From NCBI GenBank assembly GCA_003514205.1, contig DORQ01000335.1, forward strand, positions 9,239-23,663: 14,425 nucleotides of DNA. Reading direction: 5' to 3'. Of the stretch, positions 7,567-14,425 are shown in pieces. Both the position numbers and the translations under genes were made by a program. Numbering within the stretch: the stretch's first letter is position 1; each line of letters opens with the position of its first letter. The stretch comes from Acidimicrobiaceae bacterium. Its GTDB lineage: Bacteria > Actinomycetota > Acidimicrobiia > Acidimicrobiales > Microtrichaceae. The notes under the pieces are model-generated. The model was not told where the DNA came from. It ran no database searches and worked only from the letters and a program-made list of their open reading frames with translations.

Positions 7567-8712
7567 ATGGCCGAACAGAGCGAAGATGTGTGCCTGGAAC
7601 TGGAGCGTATTTACGACTCTGGGTTCTATCCGGCGCTGATTGTGCACCGACCATGGTCACGACACAGCCAAACGATTCGTGGCGAACTCGCACGACCAGC
7701 TGCGTTGCGGTGGTATCTGCAACGCGAGATACAGCGCCTCATTGATGCAGGCGCCGACGTATCAGTTGACTCGGCGTGGCCGCGCCTTGCATTCAATGAT
7801 CCGCTTGTCTTCAAACGGAGCGATGAGTCCGATTGGGATCTGACGAAGAAGAAGCTCTTCCTCTTCCCTCCAGAGCGGATGGAGCTGTCGTTGAACCGCC
7901 TGGCCCATTACACGGGCACCGAGGCTGAGCAGTTCCAGCGCTACGTATTGTTCACGAACTATCACATGCACATGGGTGCTTTTCGGGAGCTATTCCCAGA
8001 TTGCGTGACTCCGAGCGTTCCCGACGTCCAAATGCCTGCCTTTCATCATGTGTGCGAGAACAACACCGGGGTAAGCATCGTAAATATTGGCGTTGGTCCG
8101 TCGAACGCCAAAACAATCACTGATCACGTCGCAGTGTTGCGCCCCGATCTGATGATGATGATCGGCCATTGCGGAGGGCTCAGAAATCATCAGGAGATAG
8201 GCGACTTCGTGTTGGCATCGACCTACTTCCGCGCCGACCAAGTGCTCGATGAGGTACTGCCACTTCGTGTGCCGGTGGTCTCGAACTTCCAGCTCAATGC
8301 CTTGTTGCATCAGGAACTTCTCAGGAGAAGCCTGCCTTTTCGCATGGGTACCGTGTACTCGACATCGAATCGAAACTGGGAGTTCAATCAACGCGATGCT
8401 CTGCAACACATCGAAACGGCGCGTGCTGTTGCCGTCGACATGGAGTCAGCGACTGTTGCTGCAAACGGATTCCGCTATCGGATTCCTTCAAGCACGCTGC
8501 TCGTGGTGAGCGATAAGCCGCTTCACGGGCAACCCAAGCTTCAAGGCGAGGCACGCGAGTTCTATGACGCTTCTAAGCGGATGCACGTGGAGATCGCGAT
8601 TGCGGCGGTGAACGAGGTTCGGACTCAGTTCCCGCAGGGCCTTCCCACTACGGACTTACGTAGTTCAGACGAGCCGCTGATCGGCGGTCCGGCTGAGGAA
8701 CTCAATCCATGA
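7567..8712 (+). CDS. amn: AMP nucleosidase (phosphorylase superfamily)
   Basis: A 381-residue cytoplasmic enzyme hydrolysing AMP to adenine and ribose 5-phosphate in purine salvage and adenylate balance. The N-terminal Amn-specific domain covers about 1-160. The nucleoside-phosphorylase-like catalytic domain follows, with NIGVGPSNAKT (173-183), the highly typical IGHCGGLRNHQEIGDFVLA (199-217), VDMES (290-294, the purine/ribose-binding acidic motif) and SDKPL (315-319). It is shorter than the roughly 484-residue E. coli Amn but all catalytic blocks are present. ATG 7567 is chosen because it sits right after a possible promoter; ATG 7537 in the same frame has no ribosome binding site either. 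It stands alone between the tRNA and the importer operon, and its C-terminal 25 residues are a Gly/Pro/Glu-rich tail. Confidence 0.92.
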   Translation: MAEQSEDVCLELERIYDSGFYPALIVHRPWSRHSQTIRGELARPAALRWYLQREIQRLIDAGADVSVDSAWPRLAFNDPLVFKRSDESDWDLTKKKLFLFPPERMELSLNRLAHYTGTEAEQFQRYVLFTNYHMHMGAFRELFPDCVTPSVPDVQMPAFHHVCENNTGVSIVNIGVGPSNAKTITDHVAVLRPDLMMMIGHCGGLRNHQEIGDFVLASTYFRADQVLDEVLPLRVPVVSNFQLNALLHQELLRRSLPFRMGTVYSTSNRNWEFNQRDALQHIETARAVAVDMESATVAANGFRYRIPSSTLLVVSDKPLHGQPKLQGEAREFYDASKRMHVEIAIAAVNEVRTQFPQGLPTTDLRSSDEPLIGGPAEELNP

Positions 8713-8851
8713 TGGCGGTGTCGCCACAGCGACGAGCATCGACTCTGCGGCAGGCCGTTGCGGATTGGCGGCGACACTTTTTCGCACAGTGGGGGATGGG
8801 CGCGGCTAACATCGCCGCTCTGTGTCCAATGTCACAAAGAGTTATGTACCC
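8713..8851 (+). promoter_or_regulatory. amn terminator candidate and promoter region of the livHMGF operon
   Basis: GTGTCGCC (8718-8725) pairs perfectly with GGCGACAC (8770-8777), which is directly followed by TTTTT (8778-8782). This could be an amn terminator, but the 44-base loop makes it weak. Downstream, TAACAT (8807-8812) is a reasonable -10 box for the liv operon without a convincing -35. AAAGAG (8836-8841) is the only ribosome-binding-like sequence before ATG 8852. Confidence 0.35.
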
Positions 8852-10141
8852 ATGCGCCTAAGGCTGAGCCAAGTGTCGAGTCGAATGCTGCTGATCCTCG
8901 GTGTGCTGATTGCCGCTGTTCTTGTTGCACCGGGAGCATCAGCGCAGGAGGGTGAGGGGATCCAGGGAACCTTCATCAATCGGGACGATGGCAAGAAGCC
9001 TGTGCCGGGCGTCGTTGTCGTGGTCTCAGACGCATCGGGTACCAAGGTCGGCACGGCCACTTCCGACGCCGACGGCTCCTACTCTCTCGACCTCCCAAAG
9101 CCGGGAAAATACGTAGCTGAACTTCAGATCAAATCGCTGCCCACCGGGGTGAAGCTCACCGACACCTCGAAGACGAAGCTCTCCTTTCAGGTGAATCCTG
9201 GTCAACGCAAGCCGCTGATCTTTCCCTTCGGCAAGGACACCGCGACCGGGGTTTCGATTTGGGCCAAGCTCCCGGGCACGCTTCTCGATGGAGTTCGCCT
9301 CGGCCTCATCATCGCCATGACCGCCATCGGACTGTCATTGATTTATGGCACCACGCAGTTCACCAACTTCGCCCACGGGGAACAAGTCACCTTTGGCGCA
9401 CTTGCGACCTGGTATCTCAACCAAGAGGCTGGATTGTCAGTTATTCCTGCAGCACTCATCGCGATAGTGCTGTCTGGGGCATTGGGTCTGGGGCTTGACG
9501 CTGGGTTGTGGACCCCCCTTCGACGTCGAAAGACGAGCCCCTTCGCCCTCATGGTGGTCTCGTTCGGTTTGTCGATCGCGTTGCAGGCGGTGTTCCAGTT
9601 CTTCTATGGAACGCGTACGAAGCCCTTTAGCGAGTACGGAATCCAGGAACCGCTGTTCAAGCTCGGCAATCAGAATGTGCCTCCTCGGGCTGTAGTCATG
9701 ATCATCATCTCGGTGGTTGTCCTTGGCTCGGTGGGTCTCTTTCTGCAGCGAGCCAGGTTTGGCAAGGCAATGCGAGCGGTTGCCGACAATGGGCCCCTTG
9801 CTTCCTCGTCGGGGATCAATACTGACCGAGTCGTCCGGTTGGTCTGGATGATGGGAGCGGCGCTTGCTGGCCTCGGAGGCATCCTGTACTCACTGGACAA
9901 CCAAGTGTCATTTGGTCAAGGACAGAGCTTGCTGCTCCTGATGTTCGCTGGAATCACGCTTGGCGGTCTCGGCACAAGCTTCGGAGCGGCCGCAGGTTGT
10001 TTCATCCTGGGTGTAGCAATCCAATTGTCGACCCTGTTCATTCCGACCTCACTGAAGAGCGTTGGCGCCCTCGTCATCCTGATCGTCGTATTGATGTTTC
10101 GGCCGCAAGGCGTGTTTGGTCGCAAGGAGCGGGTGGGCTGA
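8852..10141 (+). CDS. livH: LivH-type ABC permease with a signal peptide and an N-terminal carboxypeptidase-regulatory-like beta domain
   Basis: A 429-residue membrane component of a branched-chain-amino-acid-type (HAAT) importer, about 120-130 residues longer than ordinary LivH. Residues 1-31 form a signal peptide (RLSQVSSRM, a hydrophobic core, then GASA-Q). Residues 36 to about 125 form an extracytoplasmic beta domain of the carboxypeptidase-regulatory/transthyretin-like type: GIQGTF, VPGVVVVVSD, GTATSDADGSYSLDLPKPG, KYVAEL. The LivH core starts near 145 (LLDGVRLGLIIAMTAIGLSL) with NFAHGE (172-177). It continues through several membrane helices to the EAA-type loop that contacts the ATPases (RARFGKAMRAVADN, 300-313) and ends in FRPQGVFG. 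ATG 8852 is chosen because it leads straight into the signal peptide; a GTG at 8822 is possible. The stop shares one base with the livM start. Specificity for branched-chain amino acids is only a family-level guess. Confidence 0.9.
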   Translation: MRLRLSQVSSRMLLILGVLIAAVLVAPGASAQEGEGIQGTFINRDDGKKPVPGVVVVVSDASGTKVGTATSDADGSYSLDLPKPGKYVAELQIKSLPTGVKLTDTSKTKLSFQVNPGQRKPLIFPFGKDTATGVSIWAKLPGTLLDGVRLGLIIAMTAIGLSLIYGTTQFTNFAHGEQVTFGALATWYLNQEAGLSVIPAALIAIVLSGALGLGLDAGLWTPLRRRKTSPFALMVVSFGLSIALQAVFQFFYGTRTKPFSEYGIQEPLFKLGNQNVPPRAVVMIIISVVVLGSVGLFLQRARFGKAMRAVADNGPLASSSGINTDRVVRLVWMMGAALAGLGGILYSLDNQVSFGQGQSLLLLMFAGITLGGLGTSFGAAAGCFILGVAIQLSTLFIPTSLKSVGALVILIVVLMFRPQGVFGRKERVG

Positions 10142-11145
10142 TGAACTGGACTTCGATTCTCATTGCAACGGTGTCGGCCTCAATTGGCCCGCTCGCAGTT
10201 GCGAACATACTTGCAGCACAGGGACTCAACATTCACTACGGATATGCCGGGTTGTTCAATTTCGGCCAGGCAGGATTCATGGCGGTTGGAGCCTACGGGG
10301 TCGCGATTACCTGCGCCTCAAGCGAAGCCGGTGGGTATGGGGCGCCGTTGTGGGCGGGAGTCTGCGTAGCGATCCTCGCAGCGGTAGTACTGGCGTTACT
10401 CATGGGTCTTCCTGCACTTCGACTCCGTGGCGACTACCTCGCAATCGTCACCATTGCCACCTCTGAGATCATTCGCTTGATGTTGCGTTCTGAGGCAATC
10501 TCCGATTTCGCAGGAGGCAACTCCGGCGTCAATGGGTTCGCCAATGACTTCTTCGCTGCGAGTTGGTTCACGAATGGCAAACGCTTCGAATGGGGCCCGT
10601 TCAGTTACCTGGGTAAGGACTTGTGGGTCATGCTCATTGGCTGGATCGTGGTTGCCGTGTTTGCGTTGGTGACGTTCTTCTTGATGCGATCGCCATGGGG
10701 GAGAGTCTTGCGATCGGTGCGCGAGAATGAGGATGCGGCTCGGTCGCTTGGCAAGAACGCGCAGGCGTTCAAGCTGCAGGCGTTGGTGCTGGGCGGAGTC
10801 ATGGGGGCGGGTGGCGGAATCATGTTGGCCCTGTTCCAGAACCTGGCCGTGCCCGACGACTACGTCACCAGGACCACGTTCATCGCCTACGCTGCGGTGA
10901 TTCTCGGCGGTGCCGCACGAGTCGGGGGCCCAGTGATTGGTGGAGTGATCTGGTACACGGCCTTTCAGTTCATGTTGTCGCTCACCGACGAAGCGAAGCG
11001 GAACGACCTGCTCCCCGAGTCGCTTGCTCCAAATGCGGCGTTGCTGCCGTTTGTCTTCCTCGGGATAGCGCTGATGTGTCTTGTCATATTCCGGCCTCAG
11101 GGCATATTCGGTGATCGGAAAGAGGTAGAACTCGATGCTCGCTAG
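10141..11145 (+). CDS. livM: LivM-type ABC permease
   Basis: A 334-residue second permease of the HAAT importer, pairing with LivH in the membrane. It is hydrophobic throughout. Family signatures are QGLNIHYGYAGLFNFGQAGFMAVGAY (27-52), PALRLRGDYLAIVTIATSEIIR (91-112), the cytoplasmic EAA-type loop SPWGRVLRSVRENEDAARSLG (184-204), ILGGAARVGGPVIGG (254-268) and the terminal FRPQGIFG (317-324). Length is normal and, unlike LivH here, there is no added domain. The start codon overlaps the LivH stop by one base (TGATG), which indicates translational coupling and equal stoichiometry. The end overlaps the livG start by 11 bases. Confidence 0.95.
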   Translation: MNWTSILIATVSASIGPLAVANILAAQGLNIHYGYAGLFNFGQAGFMAVGAYGVAITCASSEAGGYGAPLWAGVCVAILAAVVLALLMGLPALRLRGDYLAIVTIATSEIIRLMLRSEAISDFAGGNSGVNGFANDFFAASWFTNGKRFEWGPFSYLGKDLWVMLIGWIVVAVFALVTFFLMRSPWGRVLRSVRENEDAARSLGKNAQAFKLQALVLGGVMGAGGGIMLALFQNLAVPDDYVTRTTFIAYAAVILGGAARVGGPVIGGVIWYTAFQFMLSLTDEAKRNDLLPESLAPNAALLPFVFLGIALMCLVIFRPQGIFGDRKEVELDAR

Positions 11146-12037
11146 TTCTGCATCGCCAGTCGGCGCGACTGGCCCAGCTGGCCTGATTGGAATTGAGGGC
11201 CGAGTTGGTGTCTCAAAGCCTGACCCGATTGTTGTGGCGGACGGGATCGTCCGACGATTTGGTGGAGTGACTGCGGTCTCGGTTGATCACCTGGAGTTTC
11301 AGCGGGGAGCCATCACTGCACTGATTGGTCCTAATGGGGCTGGCAAGACCACATTCTTCAACCTGCTGAGCTGCTTCGATCAGCCACAGGAAGGAAGCTG
11401 GTCCTTCAACGGAACGCCTCTCCGTGGTGTTGCTCCCCACAAGGTCGCACGAATGGGGTTGATTCGGACCTTCCAGTTGACCAAGGTCCTTTCCAAGATG
11501 ACAGTTTTGGAGAATATGCGCCTCGGCGCAACCGGTCAGCGAGGCGAACGATTCTTTGCTGGCTTTGCGCGGTCGTTGTGGTCTCGGCAGGAACAAGAAA
11601 TCACCGGCAGAGCAGATGAACTGTTGGAGCGATTCAAAATGCACCACATGCGAGAGCAGTTCGCCGGCCAGATGTCGGGAGGTCAACGCAAGTTGCTCGA
11701 AATGGCCCGGGCACTGATGACCTCTCCCGAGTTGGTCATGCTGGACGAGCCGATGGCTGGAGTGAACCCAGCACTCAAGCAGTCACTCCTTGGGCACGTG
11801 AAGTCGTTACGCGATGAAGGTCGGACAGTGATCTTCGTCGAACACGATATGGACATGGTCTTCGACATCAGCGACTGGGTTGTGGTGATGGCGGAGGGCC
11901 GGGTTATTGCGGAGGGAACGCCCGAACAGATCGGCCAGAACCAGGCTGTGATCGATGCCTACCTCGGAACGAATCACGACAAGGAACTTGACGGAGACAT
12001 GGGAAACACAACGCCCGGAGGTCCGAGCGATGAGTGA
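11135..12037 (+). CDS. livG: LivG-type ABC transporter ATPase
   Basis: A 300-residue cytoplasmic ATPase energising the importer. Visible motifs are Walker A GPNGAGKT (65-72), the Q-loop RTFQLTKVL (111-119, Gln114), the signature MSGGQ (180-184, Met replacing the common Leu), Walker B ELVMLDEP (199-206, catalytic Glu205) and the switch His in VEHDMD (His237). The LivG-specific block GLIRTFQ is present. The first 30 residues, rich in Ser/Ala/Gly, precede the usual start of the fold, and the C-terminal tail (about 281-300, acidic and polar) is also extra. No internal start suits better, and AGAGG (11121-11125) sits nine bases upstream of ATG 11135. It overlaps livM by 11 bases and livF by 8. Confidence 0.95.
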   Translation: MLASSASPVGATGPAGLIGIEGRVGVSKPDPIVVADGIVRRFGGVTAVSVDHLEFQRGAITALIGPNGAGKTTFFNLLSCFDQPQEGSWSFNGTPLRGVAPHKVARMGLIRTFQLTKVLSKMTVLENMRLGATGQRGERFFAGFARSLWSRQEQEITGRADELLERFKMHHMREQFAGQMSGGQRKLLEMARALMTSPELVMLDEPMAGVNPALKQSLLGHVKSLRDEGRTVIFVEHDMDMVFDISDWVVVMAEGRVIAEGTPEQIGQNQAVIDAYLGTNHDKELDGDMGNTTPGGPSDE

Positions 12038-12797
12038 AGCTCAAACCGTCGATACGCCTGAAGCGAAAGTACCGTTGCTGGTCGCGGATGAGATCGTGGC
12101 TGGATACGTACCTGAGGTCAACATCCTCAATGGGTGCTCCATGGAGCTGTTTCATCAGGAGATGGTCGGAATCATCGGCCCCAATGGTGCCGGGAAGTCG
12201 ACGTTTCTGAAGTCGCTCTTTGGGCTCATTCCAATCCGTTCAGGAAGTGTCACGCTGAACGGAAAACCCATTACTTCGTTGAAGGCGCACGAGTTGGTGA
12301 CCCTTGGTGTCGGATTCGTGCCTCAGACCGAGAACGTGTTCCCCTCAATGACTGTTCGCGAAAACATGGAGATGGGCGCCTTCCTCAAGCCAAAGACAGT
12401 GGCCGAGCGGTTTGCAGAGGTCGTGGACTTGTTTCCAAGGTTGGGCGAGCGCTCTGGGCAGCTTGCCGGGTCCCTGTCAGGCGGGGAACGGCAGATGGTT
12501 GCCATGGGCCGCGCGCTCATGATGAATCCCTCTGTGCTCCTGCTCGATGAGCCCTCGGCGGGGTTGTCTCCTGCATTCCAGGATGATGTCTTCATCAACT
12601 GCCGGAAGATCAATCAGGTTGGCGTTTCAATTGTGATCGTCGAACAGAACGCTGCTCGCTGCCTTCAGGTGTGCGATAGGGCGTTTGTGCTAGATCATGG
12701 CACCAACGCATACTCAGGCACCGGCAAGGAACTGCTGAACGATCCCAAGGTGATAGAGCTCTACCTCGGAACCTTGGCGAACGCCCGGAAAAAGTAG
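12030..12797 (+). CDS. livF: LivF-type ABC transporter ATPase
   Basis: A 255-residue second ATPase of the importer, expected to pair with LivG. Motifs are Walker A GPNGAGKS (50-57), the Q-loop FVPQTENVFPSMTV (96-109, Gln99), signature LSGGERQ (149-155), Walker B VLLLDEPSAGLSP (169-181) and VEQNA (204-208), in which the usual switch His is Gln, as is normal for LivF. The start is decided by GGAGGT (12017-12022) seven bases before ATG 12030, overlapping the livG stop by eight bases. It is the last gene of the operon; a strong hairpin lies about 100 bases downstream. Confidence 0.95.
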   Translation: MSEAQTVDTPEAKVPLLVADEIVAGYVPEVNILNGCSMELFHQEMVGIIGPNGAGKSTFLKSLFGLIPIRSGSVTLNGKPITSLKAHELVTLGVGFVPQTENVFPSMTVRENMEMGAFLKPKTVAERFAEVVDLFPRLGERSGQLAGSLSGGERQMVAMGRALMMNPSVLLLDEPSAGLSPAFQDDVFINCRKINQVGVSIVIVEQNAARCLQVCDRAFVLDHGTNAYSGTGKELLNDPKVIELYLGTLANARKK

Positions 12798-12894
12798 CGA
12801 CCCCGAGCACAGCAGCGGCCCGCATGTGACGCGCGCCGCGCCGCAAGTCGTAGCCGAGTCGATAGACGTTGGACCTCAACCACAGCTACGAACG

Positions 12895-12932
12895 CGGGAG
12901 GGGCCGGATCCTGATGGATCCGGCCCCTCCCG
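12895..12932. terminator. Large hairpin between livF and the binding-protein gene, probable bidirectional terminator
   Basis: A perfect 17-bp GC-rich stem (12895-12911 with 12916-12932) closes on a TGAT tetraloop. It lies between the converging ends of livF and the binding-protein gene. There is no T run on either side, but stem strength and position fit a terminator for both directions. The rest of the 12798-12961 gap shows nothing else I can name. Confidence 0.75.
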
Positions 12933-12961
12933 AAACAGTTCGTTGGAATCTGCTATCTGGG

Positions 12962-14338
12962 TTACTTGCCCGCTTCGAAGTTCTCAGCGAGAGCGTTGCC
13001 CATGTTGCCGTCAACGCCATACACCGTTGAAAGATCGAGGCCTTGCTCCTTCATCTTCGCGAGGATCTTGGAGGACTCGTCGAAGCCGATCAGAACGATT
13101 GCGTCCGCACCCGAGTCCTTTGCCTCTGAAACCTCTGCGCTGTAGTCAGCGGCCTTTGGATCGTAGATCTTGGTGCCCTTGACGCTAGCTCCACCGCTTT
13201 CGAGGCCCGCTTGGAGGTCCTCGGCGAGGCCAGTGCCATAGTCATCGTTGAGTGCCAAGACGTAGACGCTGGTCATTCCATCAGCGATGATCGTGTCGGC
13301 GAGGACCTGACCCTGAAGAATGTCAGATGGCGCATTGCGGAAGTACAGGCCCTTGTCGTCGTAGCTCGAGAGCTTCTTTGACGTGTTGGCGGGCGAGAAC
13401 ATTGCGACGCCAGCGGTCACGATGGTGTCCACAACGGAAAGGCTGACAGAGGAAGATGCCGCGCCGATGATGACGTCGACGTTCTTGCTCAGCAAGGTGG
13501 CGACTGTCTGCGGCGCAACCTTGTTCTCCGTGTCTCCAGAGTCGCCTTCTTCGTACTTGACTGGCTTGCCAAGGAGGCCGCCCGCGTCATTGATCTCCTC
13601 AATGGCAAGCTTCACGCCAGCGAACTCGGGCGGGCCGAGGAATGCAAGCGAGCCGGTGATCGGAAGCAGCGTTCCGATGGTCACCTCGCCGTCACCTTCA
13701 CGGGTGGCTGACACGGGAACCTGTGGAACGTCGGCTGACTCAGGTGCGGTCGCCTTTACGAACTTCGTGAGCGAGTCGTCCACGCATTCGTCAGTCTTCT
13801 CGCACTTGGTGCCTGCTGCGGAGTCCTTCATCGTGCCGAACTGCAGGATGCCATAGGAGGCTTCAGTCGGCTCGCCGTTGCCGGAGAACTCGAGTGGGCC
13901 AGATGCTCCGTCGTAGTCCACGTCGCCGCCGGCTTCAATGATGGCCATGCAGCCCTTGAAGTCGGTGCACTTTTCGCCACCGCGGGTAATGCCGTTGACC
14001 TTGTCGCCATATGCAGCACCGTCGGTCTTGGCTTCAGCGATTGCCAAGCCCACGATGATGACTGCGTCGTAGCTCTCAGCGCCATAGTTGAAGTCGGACA
14101 ACTCTGGGTCGATCGTCTTCATGCGGGTCTTGAACTCGTCGCCAAGATCGACGAGTGGAGTTGTGCCCTTCATGCCGGCCAGGACGCCATCGGATTTGGT
14201 GTCGGTGGTGTCCGAGGGCGCCTCCGTCGATGAGTCCGTCTTTGTGTCCTCGGCTTTGTCTTCGCCGCATCCGATTGCTACGAGCCCGAGGGCCAACAAC
14301 AACGAGACGCCGCGAGCCAACATTCGTTTGTTGTGCAT
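12962..14338 (-). CDS. LivJ-type substrate-binding lipoprotein, apparently circularly permuted
   Basis: A 458-residue extracytoplasmic solute receptor for the adjacent importer. The signal peptide ends in a lipobox-like AIGC with Cys24 as lipid anchor; a Ser/Thr/Asp-rich linker runs to about residue 50. Residues 51-170 (GVLAGMKGTTPLVDLG ... DYDGASGPLEFSGNGEPTEA, SYGILQFG) match what is normally the C-terminal third of this family. A bridge (171-217) contains a CX5C pair (Cys179, Cys185). Residues 218-458 (EVTIGTLLPITGSLAFLGPP ... NDDYGTGLAEDLQAGL ... VYGVDGNMGNALAENFEAGK) match the normal N-terminal two thirds, and the protein stops where the third block would follow. Another CX5C pair is at Cys124/Cys130. 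AAAGGG (14345-14350) precedes ATG 14338 by six bases. It is convergent with livHMGF, so expression is separately controlled. The ligand is unknown. Confidence 0.9.
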   Translation of the reverse strand: MHNKRMLARGVSLLLALGLVAIGCGEDKAEDTKTDSSTEAPSDTTDTKSDGVLAGMKGTTPLVDLGDEFKTRMKTIDPELSDFNYGAESYDAVIIVGLAIAEAKTDGAAYGDKVNGITRGGEKCTDFKGCMAIIEAGGDVDYDGASGPLEFSGNGEPTEASYGILQFGTMKDSAAGTKCEKTDECVDDSLTKFVKATAPESADVPQVPVSATREGDGEVTIGTLLPITGSLAFLGPPEFAGVKLAIEEINDAGGLLGKPVKYEEGDSGDTENKVAPQTVATLLSKNVDVIIGAASSSVSLSVVDTIVTAGVAMFSPANTSKKLSSYDDKGLYFRNAPSDILQGQVLADTIIADGMTSVYVLALNDDYGTGLAEDLQAGLESGGASVKGTKIYDPKAADYSAEVSEAKDSGADAIVLIGFDESSKILAKMKEQGLDLSTVYGVDGNMGNALAENFEAGK

Positions 14339-14425
14339 TCGCTACCCTTTCGGTGGATGAGTGTTCTCGCGCGTGGGCAATGGTTCACCCCCGCGTGATA
14401 TCGAGACCTTAGCGACTCCGGCGCC
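14339..14425 (-). promoter_or_regulatory. Upstream region of the binding-protein gene (partial)
   Basis: These 87 bases hold the AAAGGG ribosome binding site and presumably part of the promoter. A TATCAC box (minus strand, near 14397-14402) is the only -10-like element I noticed, and it lacks a clear -35. No coding frame is convincing here. Confidence 0.3.

Noticed and set aside
12962..14338. A tandem duplication or a chimera with a second complete binding domain instead of a permutation
   Set aside because: Each family block occurs only once and the two parts together make a single fold; no leftover of the displaced third is found after the stop at 12962.
1..14425. CRISPR array, insertion sequence or toxin-antitoxin pair
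   Set aside because: No regularly spaced repeats, transposase motifs or typical small two-gene pairs were found.

Overview
The window reads as an ordinary chromosomal stretch from an actinobacterium (Actinomycetota) of moderately high GC. The basis is gene content (YajQ family protein, HtpX protease, a short Amn-type AMP nucleosidase, an actinobacterial-looking LivJ-type lipoprotein), short gaps and frequent start/stop overlaps, many strong GGAGG-type ribosome binding sites, and one candidate leaderless promoter. I cannot name the genus. No insertion sequence, CRISPR array, integrase or rRNA was seen.

Layout. (1) Positions 1-1211, minus strand: a ParA-family ATPase, a small PqqD-like protein and the first 32 codons of a third gene that runs off the left edge, packed with almost no spacing. 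(2) 1340-5799, plus strand: an SCP2-type thiolase, an M20D amidohydrolase and an acetyl-CoA synthetase. Together they look like an acyl-CoA/acetate recovery unit: the hydrolase may release an acyl acid (possibly acetate) from an amide, the synthetase activates acetate, and the thiolase handles 3-ketoacyl-CoA. An HtpX membrane protease follows at 5926-6774. (3) 6786-7477: YajQ on the minus strand, converging on htpX, and a tRNA-Tyr gene with its own terminator on the plus strand. (4) 7567-8712: AMP nucleosidase. (5) 8852-14338: a complete branched-chain-amino-acid-type (HAAT) ABC importer. livH, livM, livG and livF form a tightly overlapping plus-strand operon. The substrate-binding lipoprotein is encoded convergently on the minus strand, and a 17-bp hairpin between the two transcription units probably stops both.

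The most unusual content is in this importer. The substrate-binding lipoprotein appears to be circularly permuted: after the lipoprotein signal and an acidic/Ser-Thr linker comes what is normally the C-terminal third of a LivJ-type protein, then a Cys-containing bridge, then the normal N-terminal two thirds, and the protein ends where the missing third would begin. In the same system the LivH permease carries a cleavable-looking signal peptide and an extra carboxypeptidase-regulatory/transthyretin-like beta domain in front of its membrane core. The importer therefore has two independent rearrangements on its extracytoplasmic side, which suggests a modified way of docking the binding protein on the permease. 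That functional link is inference; the domain orders are read directly from the sequence and compared with remembered family patterns.
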